In this document: positions 43,582 to 53,358 of the stretch, piece by piece | How the letters are laid out: every line of letters starts with the position of its first letter | How positions within the stretch are numbered: position 1 is the first letter of the stretch | Assembly: GCF_034931125.1 (NCBI RefSeq) | Contig: NZ_JAYGHM010000035.1 | Location: 1 to 64,000, forward strand | Source: Rivularia sp034931125 | GTDB taxonomy: Bacteria; Cyanobacteriota; Cyanobacteriia; Cyanobacteriales; Nostocaceae | DNA: 64,000 nucleotides | Direction of reading: 5' to 3' | Notes under the pieces: model-generated | Told to the model about the DNA's origin: nothing | Seen by the model: only the letters and a program-made list of their open reading frames with translations | Databases searched by the model: none | Position numbers and translations under genes: made by a program

Positions 43582-44449
43582 AATCAATAATAGAAGGATT
43601 CACCAAATCCGGCACTTCATCATGGGGACAGTGACCCGCACCGGGAATGGGGACAATCTTGATGTCTTTACCATTTTCCCGTGCTTCTTCGTACACTTTC
43701 GCGCCGGAAATTGGTGTCCAAGGGTCGTCTGCTCCCCAAATTACTAATAAGGGGCGTTCGATTTTGGGTAATAATTCCTCTGGGGAATCACCGGGAGGGG
43801 CTGTCAAAATTGATGCAAACACCTGTTGTGCGCCTTCGTCGCAGGAAGGTTCATAAAGCATATCTACTAATTCATCGGTGACAGCATTGCGATCGCGATA
43901 AACTTGGTAGAGGGTGCGGCGAATTTGCGATTTTCTGCGGATATTATTAAATACAAATTTGCCCGTTATCGGATGACCCACTAATTTATTAAAACTGCCC
44001 ATCACAAAGCGTAGTGGAGGGTTTAGTTCGTTGGAACGATGGCTCAAACCTCCCGCAGCATTGATTAAAACAGCCCCGCTGGTAATTTCGGGATGCTCTG
44101 CTGCTATAGTCAAACTTATCAACGCACCGACTGAGTTACCGATAAATACGGCAGGTTGTTTAATGTGTTCTTGCCAAAAGTCTTTGATTAACTCGACCCA
44201 TAAATCGACGCTGTACTCGATGGGTGCTTTATCGGAACCGCCGAATCCTAATAAATCCAGCGCAAACACTTGATAGCCAGCATCGGCTAATACGGGAATA
44301 TTTTTCTTCCAATGTCCAATAGATGCACCGAAACCGTGAATTAATACTAAAGGCTTTCCCGTACCCATAACGGTGTATTGAATCTTGTAACCCTTCCAAT
44401 TCCAAAAGAGTTTTTCAAAAGTGGTTGTTGCTTGTGGTGTGGTAGTCAC
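43562..44449 (-). CDS. Alpha/beta-fold hydrolase
   Basis: A 295-aa alpha/beta hydrolase. Oxyanion motif LVLIHGFGASIGHWKKN, nucleophile elbow FIGNSVGALISL (Ser), acid in VIWGADDPWTP and His in GAGHCPHDEVP complete the triad. The group is common in cyanobacteria; substrate unknown. I set the start at the GTG at 44449 (VTTTPQATTTFEKLFWNW), where homologues begin. A longer frame opens at a GTG at 44527 but that lies in a palindromic repeat. The C-terminal VMGNG and the stop are encoded by the ATTACCC array. Confidence 0.9.
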   Translation of the reverse strand: MTTTPQATTTFEKLFWNWKGYKIQYTVMGTGKPLVLIHGFGASIGHWKKNIPVLADAGYQVFALDLLGFGGSDKAPIEYSVDLWVELIKDFWQEHIKQPAVFIGNSVGALISLTIAAEHPEITSGAVLINAAGGLSHRSNELNPPLRFVMGSFNKLVGHPITGKFVFNNIRRKSQIRRTLYQVYRDRNAVTDELVDMLYEPSCDEGAQQVFASILTAPPGDSPEELLPKIERPLLVIWGADDPWTPISGAKVYEEARENGKDIKIVPIPGAGHCPHDEVPDLVNPSIIDWVMGNG

Positions 44450-44514
44450 GGTTGTGAAGTTTAGTAAAGTCTTTATTCTTATAGTAACGGTTTGTTGATA
44501 CGTATAACCAATGT

Positions 44515-44539
44515 AGAGACGTTGCACTGCAACGTCTCT
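44515..44539. repeat. Perfect 12-bp hairpin, GAGACGTTGCA family
   Basis: AGAGACGTTGCA-C-TGCAACGTCTCT, between the divergent hydrolase and Uma2 genes. Same family as 2525-2553 and 40263-40285. Confidence 0.8.
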
Positions 44540-44591
44540 CGATATTTTGGTTTGTACCGAAAATCCAGTTATTTAGTAACCTGAAGATGGT

Positions 44592-45302
44592 ATGTTAGCT
44601 AATAAAAAAATATTTATGCTGGCAACTTCTATTAATTTACAGTTAGAACCAGGACAAAAGGTGACGTTACAACCTGTTTCCTGGGAGAGTTTTGAAGAGA
44701 TTCTGAAGCAACTAGGGGAATTTCGTGCATCCCGAATTGCATATGCTAATCAAATATTAGAAATTATGGCTCCACTACCAGAGCATGAAAGGTCAAAAGT
44801 GTTACTTGCTGACCTAGTAAAAATACTTTTAACAATCCAGAAAAAATCATGGGAACCTCTTGGTTCAACAACCTTTAAGAGCCACTGCGTTGCGCGGGTT
44901 CCCCGCGTTGTAGCAAGTGGCGGTAGTCAAGGAATGTCAGCAGGTATTGAACCAGATGATTGCTTTTATATCAAAAATTATCAAGCTGTAATTGGCAAGC
45001 AAAGAATTGATTTGAATATAGATCCACCACCGGATTTAGCATTAGAAACCGATGTAACTTCCAAAACCGAAATTGATGCTTATGAAGCTTTAGCGGTACC
45101 GGAATTATGGATTTATGCTGGTGGTAAGTTAAGAATTAATTTGTTGCAAGAAGGTAAATATATTGAATCTATTGAATCTGAAATTAGTTATATTTTTCCG
45201 AATTTTAAAATAATAGATATTATCCCACGATTTATGCAGCGATCGTTTGTGGTAGGTGTTAGTCAAACTTTAGAAGAGTTTGAAGTGTTTGTCAGAGACT
45301 AG
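44592..45302 (+). CDS. Uma2-family (PD-(D/E)XK-like) protein with an in-frame palindrome
   Basis: Uma2 proteins have a restriction-endonuclease-like fold, are hugely expanded in cyanobacteria, and have unproven function. The 236-aa product shows RIAYANQILEIMAPLPEHER, the GIEPDDCFYI motif with NIDPPPDLALETDVTS (catalytic Asp/Glu region) and YEALAVPELWIYAGGKL. Between GSTTFK and SAGIEPDD, about 19 residues (SHCVARVPRVVASGGSQG) replace the usual direct joining; they come from a 41-bp palindromic repeat. The frame survives, but the insert lies close to the active-site strand. Met at 44616 is an alternative start. Confidence 0.85.
   Translation: MLANKKIFMLATSINLQLEPGQKVTLQPVSWESFEEILKQLGEFRASRIAYANQILEIMAPLPEHERSKVLLADLVKILLTIQKKSWEPLGSTTFKSHCVARVPRVVASGGSQGMSAGIEPDDCFYIKNYQAVIGKQRIDLNIDPPPDLALETDVTSKTEIDAYEALAVPELWIYAGGKLRINLLQEGKYIESIESEISYIFPNFKIIDIIPRFMQRSFVVGVSQTLEEFEVFVRD
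44881..44921. repeat. 41-bp palindrome inside the Uma2 gene
   Basis: GCCACT at the left and AGTGGC at the right, with CGCGGG-TTC-CCCGCG in the middle (44893-44907). Much GC-richer than the gene around it. Confidence 0.8.
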
Positions 45303-45398
45303 GGTTAGATGAAAAGCATGACATCAAAGTCGAGATTATTGGTAAATATTATTTTTTTAGGGTGTGTGGCTAGTACTTGACCACATAAGTTATGAGAG

Positions 45399-45557
45399 GT
45401 TAACGTAGTGCGTTCACGAAGTGTGCGCGAAGCAAAAGCGTCCCGCTCGCTCGTTACCACCAGGGAGCGGGACGCTTGCGCTTCCCTGCGGGAACACGTA
45501 CTACCCTTCGGGCAAACTTCGTTAACGTGAATCTGCTGTCTTCCGCACACGCACTAC
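45399..45557. repeat. Large palindromic repeat, copy D
   Basis: GTTAACGTAGTGCGTTCACG, then GAGCGGGACGCTTGCGCTTC, CCCTGCGGGAACACG, CCCTTCGGGCAAAC, and the end GTGAATCTGCTGTCTTCC plus GCACACGCACTAC. The middle is shorter than in copy A. Confidence 0.85.
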
Positions 45558-45590
45558 CATAACCCGTCAAAACTTTTGAAAAGAAATACT

Positions 45591-45660
45591 AGACAAGGCT
45601 TTTAGTACGTTTTAACGTACTTTGTTTATTAGCCTTGAAATTAATTTAAAGGCGAGAATT
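45591..45660. repeat. Partial copy of the multi-hairpin repeat at 38798
   Basis: CTTTTAGTACGTTTTAACGTACTTTG and CAGCCTTGAAAT-like ATTAGCCTTGAAATTAATTT, the two right-hand hairpins only; the last stem has mismatches. Confidence 0.7.
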
Positions 45661-45691
45661 CGGCGTTAACGAGAATGGTGCAAGATGTAAG

Positions 45692-46900
45692 TTAAACGAC
45701 TGCTGCTAGTTGCTTCAATTCAAAAATTTTCTTAATTATATCTTCGACAACCTTGTCCGGTGTAGAAGCACCAGAGGTAATTCCTACAACAATTTTCCCA
45801 TCTGGCAACCATTTTTCGGATATTTCAATGTTGCCATTCAACTGACAATGTTCGATGCAGCTTGCTGACAAGATTCTCTCAACGCTATCAATATGATAGG
45901 AAGGAAGTTTTCTTTCCACTGCAATTTCTTGCAAATGAGAAGTATTTGATGAATTAAAACCACCAATAACTACCATAAAGTCAAGCTTTTCCTCGACTAA
46001 CTCCAACATTGCATCCTGTCTTTCTTGGGTTGCGTCGCAGATAGTATTAAAGCTTTGAAAATGCCGATCTAATTCGGTAGGACTATATTTTTTGATCATC
46101 GTATGCTCGAATAGCTTACCAATCTGTTCGGTTTCTCCTTTGAGCATCGTAGTTTGATTGGCAATCCCAACCTTTTCTAAATCAGTGTCGGGGTCAAATC
46201 CGGGGGAACAAGCTTTGCTAAATTTGGCGATAAATTCATCTCTATTACCACCACGCAAAATATAATCAGCTACATATTCTGCTTCCTGCAAATTTAGCAC
46301 GATTAGATATTTACCAGCGAAAGAACTTGTCGCAACGGTTTCTTCGTGTTTATATTTCCCGTGAATTATAGAAGTACAATCAATTTTTTTGTGCTTTTCA
46401 ACTGTATTCCAAACTTTAGAAACCCAGGGACAAGTTGTATCGACAATTTTACAGCCTTTATCGTTAAGAACCTGCATTTCTTGAACGCTTGCGCCAAAAG
46501 CAGGTAAGATCACCACATCCCCAGACCCAACTACAGAAAAGTCTTTTTGACCAGCTTCTACGGTAATAAATCCAACCTGCATTTCTCGCAAACGTTGATT
46601 TACCGATGGGTTGTGAATAATCTCATTAGTAATCCAAATCTGTTCGGAAGGGAAATGTTTGCGAGTTTCATAAGCCATAGCTACAGCACGTTCGACTCCC
46701 CAACAAAAGCCAAAAGCTTCCGCCAAACGAATCGTCACATCACCGCGAGTTAAACTATAATCACGATCTCGAATTTCCTGAATTAAGCTGCTTTGGTATT
46801 CTGAATGTAGCTGAGTTGCGACTTCTTCTTGATGTCCAAATCCTCGACGATGGTAATTTTCAGAATGTTGTAATGCGCGTTTAAAAGCTTTTGTATCCAT
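45692..46900 (-). CDS. ispH: 4-hydroxy-3-methylbut-2-enyl diphosphate reductase
   Basis: IspH makes IPP and DMAPP from HMBPP in the last step of the MEP isoprenoid pathway, and carries an iron-sulfur cluster. The three cluster cysteines are in AFGFCWGVERA, VDTTCPWVSKV and TICDATQERQ. The protein is about 402 aa, the long cyanobacterial/plastid form with the N-terminal region KAFKRALQHSENYHRRGFGH. I take the ATG at 46900 (MDTKAFKRALQ) as start; an ATG five codons upstream is possible. It uses ferredoxin as electron donor in cyanobacteria (family knowledge). Confidence 0.97.
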   Translation of the reverse strand: MDTKAFKRALQHSENYHRRGFGHQEEVATQLHSEYQSSLIQEIRDRDYSLTRGDVTIRLAEAFGFCWGVERAVAMAYETRKHFPSEQIWITNEIIHNPSVNQRLREMQVGFITVEAGQKDFSVVGSGDVVILPAFGASVQEMQVLNDKGCKIVDTTCPWVSKVWNTVEKHKKIDCTSIIHGKYKHEETVATSSFAGKYLIVLNLQEAEYVADYILRGGNRDEFIAKFSKACSPGFDPDTDLEKVGIANQTTMLKGETEQIGKLFEHTMIKKYSPTELDRHFQSFNTICDATQERQDAMLELVEEKLDFMVVIGGFNSSNTSHLQEIAVERKLPSYHIDSVERILSASCIEHCQLNGNIEISEKWLPDGKIVVGITSGASTPDKVVEDIIKKIFELKQLAAVV

Positions 46901-46917
46901 AATTTCAATTATCAATT

Positions 46918-46964
46918 ATTTATTTACTGTTTACTGTTTATTGTTCACTGTTCATTGTTAACTG
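46918..46964. repeat. TGTTTAC/TGTTCAC heptamer array
   Basis: Units TTTACTG, TTTACTG, TTTATTG, TTCACTG, TTCATTG, TTAACTG. The array holds the 3' end of the SGNH hydrolase gene, encoding its LTMNSEQ tail and TAA stop. Confidence 0.85.
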
Positions 46965-47762
46965 TAAAGCGGAACTCCAAACTAAATAACCGTTTGGATT
47001 CAGGTGCAATCCATCAGTCGTAAAATTTGAACGGAGATTTCCCTGTTTATCAGCGAACAAAGGATACAGATTTAAGTATTTTACGTCTTCTTTTGCTGCT
47101 ATTGTTTGCAACTGTTGATTTAAATTACGAATGCGACTATTAGGAATTGCGACGAGTTTTTCTTTGGCTTCCCAGGTTGCTTCTTCTCCCTGATGTGGCA
47201 AAATTGACTGAACAACTATTTTTGCTTTGGGATGTTTTTTACGCAAATAAGCCATAGTCTGCTGTTGATTTTGTAAAATTGTCTCATCATTGACACCAGC
47301 AATTAAGTCATTAATGCCTATCATCACAAAAATAGTTTCCGGTGTAGTTCGATCAAATAAATTTAATCTTTTCAATAAACCAGCCGTTTTTTCTCCAGAA
47401 ATTCCTTGATTTAACCATGTCTTATTATCCGGTAATAATTCCGCAGGAAACCACAAACTTAAAGAATCTCCAACCAATATGGTTAAATCGCGGGGTTTCT
47501 TCTCTGCTGCAACTTCAGCCTCTTGTTTGAGAATATTCACCCATTTTTTGTAGTTAAATTTATAACGTTTACCTTGCGGGACTGCAACAACTTGCTGAGT
47601 TTGAATATTAGTAGGTTGTGGAGTTGAAGAAACAACAGCACCGAAAAAAGCGGTAAAACCCTGCTGTTTGCCAATCAGCAAGATTACCGCGAATAAAAGT
47701 ATGCCGTTACTTAATAAAGAGAAAAATGCCCAAGCAGGAAAGTTTTTAACAGAACTAGACAC
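46938..47762 (-). CDS. SGNH/GDSL-type hydrolase, membrane-anchored
   Basis: A 274-aa protein with an N-terminal membrane segment (about 10-28, WAFFSLLSNGILLFAVILLI) and a periplasmic SGNH domain: block I LVGDSLSLWFP (Ser), block II NQGISGEKT (Gly), block III VMIGINDLI (Asn) and block V TDGLHLNPNGY (Asp, His). It should be a lipase, esterase or acyl/acetyl hydrolase; the substrate is unknown. Upstream of ispH on the same strand, separated by the heptamer array. The last residues come from that array. Confidence 0.9.
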   Translation of the reverse strand: MSSSVKNFPAWAFFSLLSNGILLFAVILLIGKQQGFTAFFGAVVSSTPQPTNIQTQQVVAVPQGKRYKFNYKKWVNILKQEAEVAAEKKPRDLTILVGDSLSLWFPAELLPDNKTWLNQGISGEKTAGLLKRLNLFDRTTPETIFVMIGINDLIAGVNDETILQNQQQTMAYLRKKHPKAKIVVQSILPHQGEEATWEAKEKLVAIPNSRIRNLNQQLQTIAAKEDVKYLNLYPLFADKQGNLRSNFTTDGLHLNPNGYLVWSSALQLTMNSEQ

Positions 47763-47813
47763 GAGTAGCGAGATAAATCATTTGGATAAGATTGTAATCT
47801 ACGCTTCGCCTTT

Positions 47814-47940
47814 TGGGGGAGATGGGGAGATGGGGAGATGGGGAGAGATCATTTTTAACTCTCAACTCCTAACTATTTACCATGCCCAATTACCAATTAC
47901 CAATTACCAATTACCAACTACCAATTACCAATACCCAATT
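47814..47940. repeat. GGGGAGAT and CCAATTA tandem repeats
   Basis: GGGAGATGGGGAGATGGGG units (47817-47846) and CCAATTA heptamers (47884-47938) between the amt and SGNH genes. Confidence 0.8.
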
Positions 47941-47948
47941 CTCTAATA

Positions 47949-49310
47949 TTACTTTGTGTTTATTTTGTCTGTATATTCGGAATTGTAAGCTTCTTCGCCG
48001 TGTTCGCTGATGTCCATTCCTTGTAATTCGGCGTTTTCATGGACTCGTAATCCGACTGTAACATCAACTACTTTGAGAATAATCCAAGTACCAAATCCAG
48101 CTACAAAATAGGTAACTGCGATCGCGGCAAGTTCTAATAGTAGTTCGTCTGGATTACCAAATAATAAACCGTTTCTTGCTCCTGGATTTACGGCTCTACT
48201 AGCAAAGATACCTGTCAGAATCGCGCCGACGGTGCCACCAACTCCATGTATGGGATATGTATCCAAAGCATCGTCAACCTGCATTTTATGCTTGATGCTG
48301 ACGGCGTAGAAGCAGATAAAACTGGTAATGCTACCAATTAAGATTGCTGCTATAGGTGTAACGAATCCTGCTGCTGGAGTAATACCGACTAAGCCAGCAA
48401 CGCTTCCTGTGGCTACACCTATTGCTGTGGGTTTACCGCGTAATGCTCTTTCTAAAATTAACCAAGTCAAAGCTCCTGCGGCTGCACTGGTATTAGTATT
48501 AACAAACGCAACTACTGCTAAATTATTAGCTTCTAAAGCACTACCGGCATTAAAGCCAAACCACCCAAACCACAGTAAGCCAGCACCTAATAAAACAAAA
48601 GGTACGTTGTGTGGTGGACTTAATTTATCGGGAAAGGTTTTTCGAGGTTTGAGGTACGTAGCTGCGACAAAAGCCGACACCCCAGAACTTATATGTACTA
48701 CCGTACCACCAGCAAAATCCAACGCACCCCAACCACCAGATAAACTTAATAATCCACCAATACCCCAAACCATATGCGCGATCGGGGAGTAAACAAAGAT
48801 TGACCACAAAACCACGAAGACTGAGTATCCAGTGAAGCTCATTCGTTCGGCGATCGCACCGGAAACGATTGCGGGGGCAATAATGGCAAACATTCCTTGA
48901 TAAGCCATGAATGCCAAGTGGGGAATTTGTGGTGCATATTCGCTCGGTTGCAAACCAACATCATTTAAACCCAGCCATTCCAAGCCTCCAAAGAATGCGT
49001 TACCAGGTGCAAAAGCAAAGCTGTAACCCCACAAAACCCAGGTAACACCGATAATAGCCATCGCAACGAAGCTCATCATCAGCGTATTGAGGACATTGCG
49101 GGTGCGGACAAATCCACCATAGAAAAAAGCAAGACCCGGTGTCATTAACAATACCAGCGCCGCACAGATTAATATAAATGCTGTAGAAGCATTACCATTA
49201 TTGGCAGCAGGTGGAAATCCTGGTGACTGTACTTGAGCAAAGGCATTATCCATTGTTCCACCTACAATCAGCAGAATTAGAACTACTATCAACGTAATTT
49301 TTTTCAACAC
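47949..49310 (-). CDS. amt: Ammonium transporter (Amt family)
   Basis: Amt proteins are trimeric channels importing ammonium. The 453-aa product has a signal-like first helix (1-25), then 11 membrane segments. Family blocks: TPGLAFFYGGFVRTRNVLNT, FAPGNAFFGGLEWLGLNDVG, DFAGGTVVHISSGVSAFVA, LLWFGWFGFNAGSALEAN and DTYPIHGVGGTVGAILTGIF (twin-His region). The cytoplasmic tail has RVHENAELQGMDISEHGEEA. It is distinct from the second, longer amt gene at 57.3-58.9 kb. No GlnB gene is adjacent. I found no clear NtcA site upstream. Confidence 0.95.
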   Translation of the reverse strand: MLKKITLIVVLILLIVGGTMDNAFAQVQSPGFPPAANNGNASTAFILICAALVLLMTPGLAFFYGGFVRTRNVLNTLMMSFVAMAIIGVTWVLWGYSFAFAPGNAFFGGLEWLGLNDVGLQPSEYAPQIPHLAFMAYQGMFAIIAPAIVSGAIAERMSFTGYSVFVVLWSIFVYSPIAHMVWGIGGLLSLSGGWGALDFAGGTVVHISSGVSAFVAATYLKPRKTFPDKLSPPHNVPFVLLGAGLLWFGWFGFNAGSALEANNLAVVAFVNTNTSAAAGALTWLILERALRGKPTAIGVATGSVAGLVGITPAAGFVTPIAAILIGSITSFICFYAVSIKHKMQVDDALDTYPIHGVGGTVGAILTGIFASRAVNPGARNGLLFGNPDELLLELAAIAVTYFVAGFGTWIILKVVDVTVGLRVHENAELQGMDISEHGEEAYNSEYTDKINTK

Positions 49311-49891
49311 TTGTTATCGTCCTTGTGCGCCGACTATTTTTCAGGAATGTAAATAAATGTGATGACTTCTTGGAATCGAGAAGTTAAGAGTAATTCAAGT
49401 AGCGTTAAAGGAAGCAGAGACTATCAATTAGAAAACATTTTGATCTCAAATATTTGAGGTAACTATTAGCGATATATTGGAGATAAATTACCAAAAATCC
49501 GGTAAATGTAACCCCGATCTTAGTTGTGAAGAAAAAAACAAGATGTGGGTTTTAAGCTTTTGAAAAAACGGGTTTTGTTTGAAACGGACAATATACAGCC
49601 GTTTTCATCCGAGTGAGGTACACATCATAAATATAATTCAGTAGCGATTGTATTTAGATAATAGTGAGTTTATTACTAAATTCGATGATTTAAAAAATAA
49701 AAGTAATTCAATATTCTGGTTTTAAACTAAATAATTAATTAATAAAATTACTACCTTACCATATATAAATATGTAGACAAATGAGAATTACTATAAATGG
49801 CAACATTATAATAACAGCATGAACATTAGCTTTTGCTATTGAAATAGAAATATCCTTATTCATATATCTCGTTCCCTGTGATATTCACTAG
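49311..49891. other. Intergenic between amt and the RND permease, no gene seen
   Basis: About 580 bp of AT-rich sequence. It should carry the amt promoter. GTA/TAC half-sites occur but none at the 8-nt NtcA spacing that I could find. Confidence 0.45.
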
Positions 49892-52800
49892 TTAACTTTG
49901 TGAATTAATCACCATCTTACTCGTTCCACCCGAAACCCGATTTTTACCAAACCTAGATTTAATCAAATAATAAGCAGCAGGAACGAAATAAAGAGCCAAG
50001 AAAGTTGCACCAACAACACCACCCGCGATCGCAACAGCTAAAGGTGGCCAAAATTCTCCACCAGAAAGCAATAATGGCACAAATCCGATAGCGGTTGTTA
50101 GGGTAGTGGTAAGTACGTGACGAGTTGAATGCAATACTACTTCTTGAATAGCTTTGGGATTTCCGGTTTTTGCGATGGGATGGTTGGAGATAGCGCTGAT
50201 AACCACAATCGAGTCATTGACTGCTACACCAATTAAACCTACAGAACCGATAATGGGGTTGAAACCGAAGGGATAGTCAAACAACCAGATAGAAAATAAA
50301 CCCAAACCTAAAGATGCGATCGCAACTATTCCGATAACACCTGCAAGTTGAAATGAACCCAGGGAAAGTACCAATGTCGCTACCATGAGAACGATTAAAA
50401 CTCCCACGGTGGAAACCAAACCACCTACAGCATCATTTCTTTCTTCTTCCTCTCCACCAAATTCAAATTTGTAACCGTTAGGTAGGGAAAAATTACTATC
50501 TTCTAATTTGGCTTGAAATTTATTTAAAATCTCTGCTGGTAAAACTCCAGCATTGAGGAAACCTTGAACTGTATTAACTCTTTGTCCGTTGTAGTGAGTA
50601 ATTTGAGCAAGTTCTGGTTTCAGTTGGACTTTACCCAAGGAAGAAAGAGGAACAGCAGCGAGGGGATTATTTCCTTCTCTATTAATACTCGAAGAATTTG
50701 CTAATAAATCTAAAGAAGAAATTTGTGATAAGTTACCTCGTGCTTGATTTCCCAAACGAACTCTGACGGGTAATTCTTCGTTTCCTTCTAATATCGAACC
50801 ACCAACGCTACCTTCTAAAGCATTATCCAATTGTTGAGCAATTGTTGTCCGATTTAATCCTGCTAAACGTGCTTGTTCTTCGTCTACTTGGAATTCTATT
50901 TGTGGTTGAATTTCATCTAAGCTCGCACGGGTATGAGTGACATCTTTAATTTGGACTAAAGATTGTCTAGCTTTTTCCCCTAATGATTGCAAAGTTTCCA
51001 CATTAGAACCATAAATCCGCATTTCAATGGGTGCAGCAAAAGGAGGTCCTTGTTCTAATTGTCTAACAATAATTCTTGCTGAAGGAAAAGTTTTATCTAG
51101 TTCGTTTTGTAATTTTTTGGTTAGCTGACTCGAAGTAAGAGAATTTAATTGTACTAAGGCTTGAGCGTAATTAGCTTGCTGTTGTTTTCCACCAGTCAAA
51201 TTATAGTAAAACGAGGGAATACTGCGACCTAATAACCAGTGAACATCTTTAACTTCCGGATTATCTATAATTTGTTGACGAATTTGTTTAATTAAAGTTT
51301 GAGTTTTCGCTAAAGAAACTGAAGCTGGTAACTCTAATTCAATTTGAAGTTGATCTCTATCTGCTGCGGGGAAGAATTGTTGTTTGAGACTACCAGCTTG
51401 AATAAAACCCATAATTGGGATTAATAAAGCTAGCAATATTGATAAAACTGGTTTCGCGATTGTGAATTTTACGGTACGTCGATATAAGCGAGTCAAAATA
51501 GGAATTGAAATACCATTTTGTAACCAGGATAAATTTTGTTTTTTCTCTTTTTTTCTATCTTCTGCACTATCCTGATGACGATGAAATTTCGCAACAAAAG
51601 TGGGAATAATTGTTAACGAAATAAACAAAGAACAGCAAACAGCGACAATAACGGTAACAGCAATTGTCCCTACAAATTCTCCTACACTTCCAGGTAATAG
51701 TGCAATTGGTAAAAAAGCTAAAACAGTAGTTAAAGTTGAACTTAATAGAGGAATTGCTAAATTTTGAATACTATGCTTTATCGCTGAAGAGGCTTTAATT
51801 CCCTTGCGTAGTTCATTTTGCACCTCATCTACCATGACGATTGCATTATCAATTAAAATCCCCAGGGCAACAATCAATCCGGTAATCGACATTTGATGTA
51901 GGGGAATATTTAACCAATTCATCCAACCAAACACCATCAATACCGATAAAGGTAGAGCCGAGCTAACTATTAAAGCACTCCTCCAACCCATCATAATTAT
52001 AGTTACACCAAATACTAAACCCGCACCCAACAAAACATTCAAAATTAAACTGTTTAGCCTTTCTTCAACATAACTACTTTGAGCAAAAATAATCGGTAAA
52101 CCAATACTGCTAGCTAATTCAGATTTAAATTCAGCTATCTTTTTATCGGCTACTTTTGACCACAAATCTAATCTGGTTCCCGACTGTACGTGAACCGCTA
52201 CAGCAACAGCAGGATGACCGTTAAATAATGCGAGTTCAGTCGCTGGTTCTCTAATTCCCTTACTAACGGTAGCGATATTTTGTAAAGTCACAAATTGACC
52301 TTGATTACCAAAATTAATCGGAATTTGTCTGATTCTTGCCAATGTTTCTAATTCTCCGGCAACTTGAATCAATAAATTATTATCTTTATCCCGTAATTGT
52401 CCGGCTGAAATCTTAGAATCACTTTGAGCGATTTGTTGCGATAAATCCCTTGCTCTTAAATTATAACTAGCCAAAGCTTCGGGATTAATTTCTACTATAA
52501 TTTCCTCTTTCGGTTCGCCAAAAATTTCAACTTCCTCAGTTCCCGAAATAGCTTCTAAACGTTCTTTAAAAATTTCTGCTTGACGACGTAAAATCGCGTA
52601 ATTAGGTTTATCATCTTGTTCCCAAGTCAAACCAGCAATTAAAGCATAAGCTTTGACTTTTGCTTCTTCTAATTCTGGCTTAACAATATTAGCTGGTAAT
52701 TCTACTTGTACTTCATCGAGTTTATTCCTGATCCGCGTCCAAACCGAATCTACTTCTTGTTTACTGACAGTATCTTGTAAATTAATCGTAATAATAGAAC

Positions 52801-53056
52801 TACCAGTGCGAGAAGTAGATTCGTAACTATCAATTTCCTCAATTTCTGTAAGCTTATCTTCAATTTTTTCAGTTACTAAAGCTTCTACCCTTTCCGCATC
52901 ACCACCAGGAAAAAAAGTACTAACTATAGCAGTACGAGAAACTAATTCTGGGTCTTCTAATCTTGGTAAAGTAAAGTAGGAAGAAGTTCCCCAAACTGCA
53001 ATTAAGATAATGGTCAGAATTAATAAACGGGAATTTCGGTAAAATAGAGTAAACAT
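49892..53056 (-). CDS. RND efflux pump inner-membrane permease
   Basis: A 1054-aa proton-driven exporter of the AcrB/HAE1 group. TM1 is at the N-terminus (SRLLILTIILIAVWGTSSYF), then a large periplasmic loop, two blocks of TM helices (about 335-545 and 870-1040), with VALGILIDNAIVMVDEVQNE in TM4 holding the proton-relay acidic residues and SVGLIGVAVNDSIVVISAI in the second half. Substrate unknown; export of lipids, toxins or drugs is possible. Downstream of its adaptor gene on the same strand, 302 bp apart. No outer-membrane TolC gene is nearby. Confidence 0.94.
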   Translation of the reverse strand: MFTLFYRNSRLLILTIILIAVWGTSSYFTLPRLEDPELVSRTAIVSTFFPGGDAERVEALVTEKIEDKLTEIEEIDSYESTSRTGSSIITINLQDTVSKQEVDSVWTRIRNKLDEVQVELPANIVKPELEEAKVKAYALIAGLTWEQDDKPNYAILRRQAEIFKERLEAISGTEEVEIFGEPKEEIIVEINPEALASYNLRARDLSQQIAQSDSKISAGQLRDKDNNLLIQVAGELETLARIRQIPINFGNQGQFVTLQNIATVSKGIREPATELALFNGHPAVAVAVHVQSGTRLDLWSKVADKKIAEFKSELASSIGLPIIFAQSSYVEERLNSLILNVLLGAGLVFGVTIIMMGWRSALIVSSALPLSVLMVFGWMNWLNIPLHQMSITGLIVALGILIDNAIVMVDEVQNELRKGIKASSAIKHSIQNLAIPLLSSTLTTVLAFLPIALLPGSVGEFVGTIAVTVIVAVCCSLFISLTIIPTFVAKFHRHQDSAEDRKKEKKQNLSWLQNGISIPILTRLYRRTVKFTIAKPVLSILLALLIPIMGFIQAGSLKQQFFPAADRDQLQIELELPASVSLAKTQTLIKQIRQQIIDNPEVKDVHWLLGRSIPSFYYNLTGGKQQQANYAQALVQLNSLTSSQLTKKLQNELDKTFPSARIIVRQLEQGPPFAAPIEMRIYGSNVETLQSLGEKARQSLVQIKDVTHTRASLDEIQPQIEFQVDEEQARLAGLNRTTIAQQLDNALEGSVGGSILEGNEELPVRVRLGNQARGNLSQISSLDLLANSSSINREGNNPLAAVPLSSLGKVQLKPELAQITHYNGQRVNTVQGFLNAGVLPAEILNKFQAKLEDSNFSLPNGYKFEFGGEEEERNDAVGGLVSTVGVLIVLMVATLVLSLGSFQLAGVIGIVAIASLGLGLFSIWLFDYPFGFNPIIGSVGLIGVAVNDSIVVISAISNHPIAKTGNPKAIQEVVLHSTRHVLTTTLTTAIGFVPLLLSGGEFWPPLAVAIAGGVVGATFLALYFVPAAYYLIKSRFGKNRVSGGTSKMVINSQS

Positions 53057-53358
53057 AGTATTTTGGCATTGTGAATTAATTATTCAAACTTTATTTATTG
53101 GTCTTATAGGGTCTGTTACGGCTTCGGGATGTTGAGATATAAATTACTATTTTTAAAATGCCGTAACGCACCAATCAAAGTTTTGATAAAAATGCATTAT
53201 TCTATTTCTCATTTAATCAGTTTTATAATTATCACCAATCTGCTGACTCAGAACGTTTATATATAGTGGAAAGATTAGCCAAAGTAAAAAGAGAAGTAGC
53301 TCAAATCAAACGTCAATTAGAAGAAGATTCTTAATATTATTAATCTTCTTTCTTTTCC
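53057..53358. other. Gap in the RND unit with a repeat and a gene scrap
   Basis: Contains an inverted-repeat-like stretch (GGGTCTGTTACGGC at 53109 and GCCGTAACGCACC at 53160-53172). On the + strand, 53191-53334 reads QFYNYHQSADSERLYIVERL and ends KRQLEEDS before a stop, a protein-like fragment of unknown origin. So the two RND genes were probably once closer. Confidence 0.45.
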
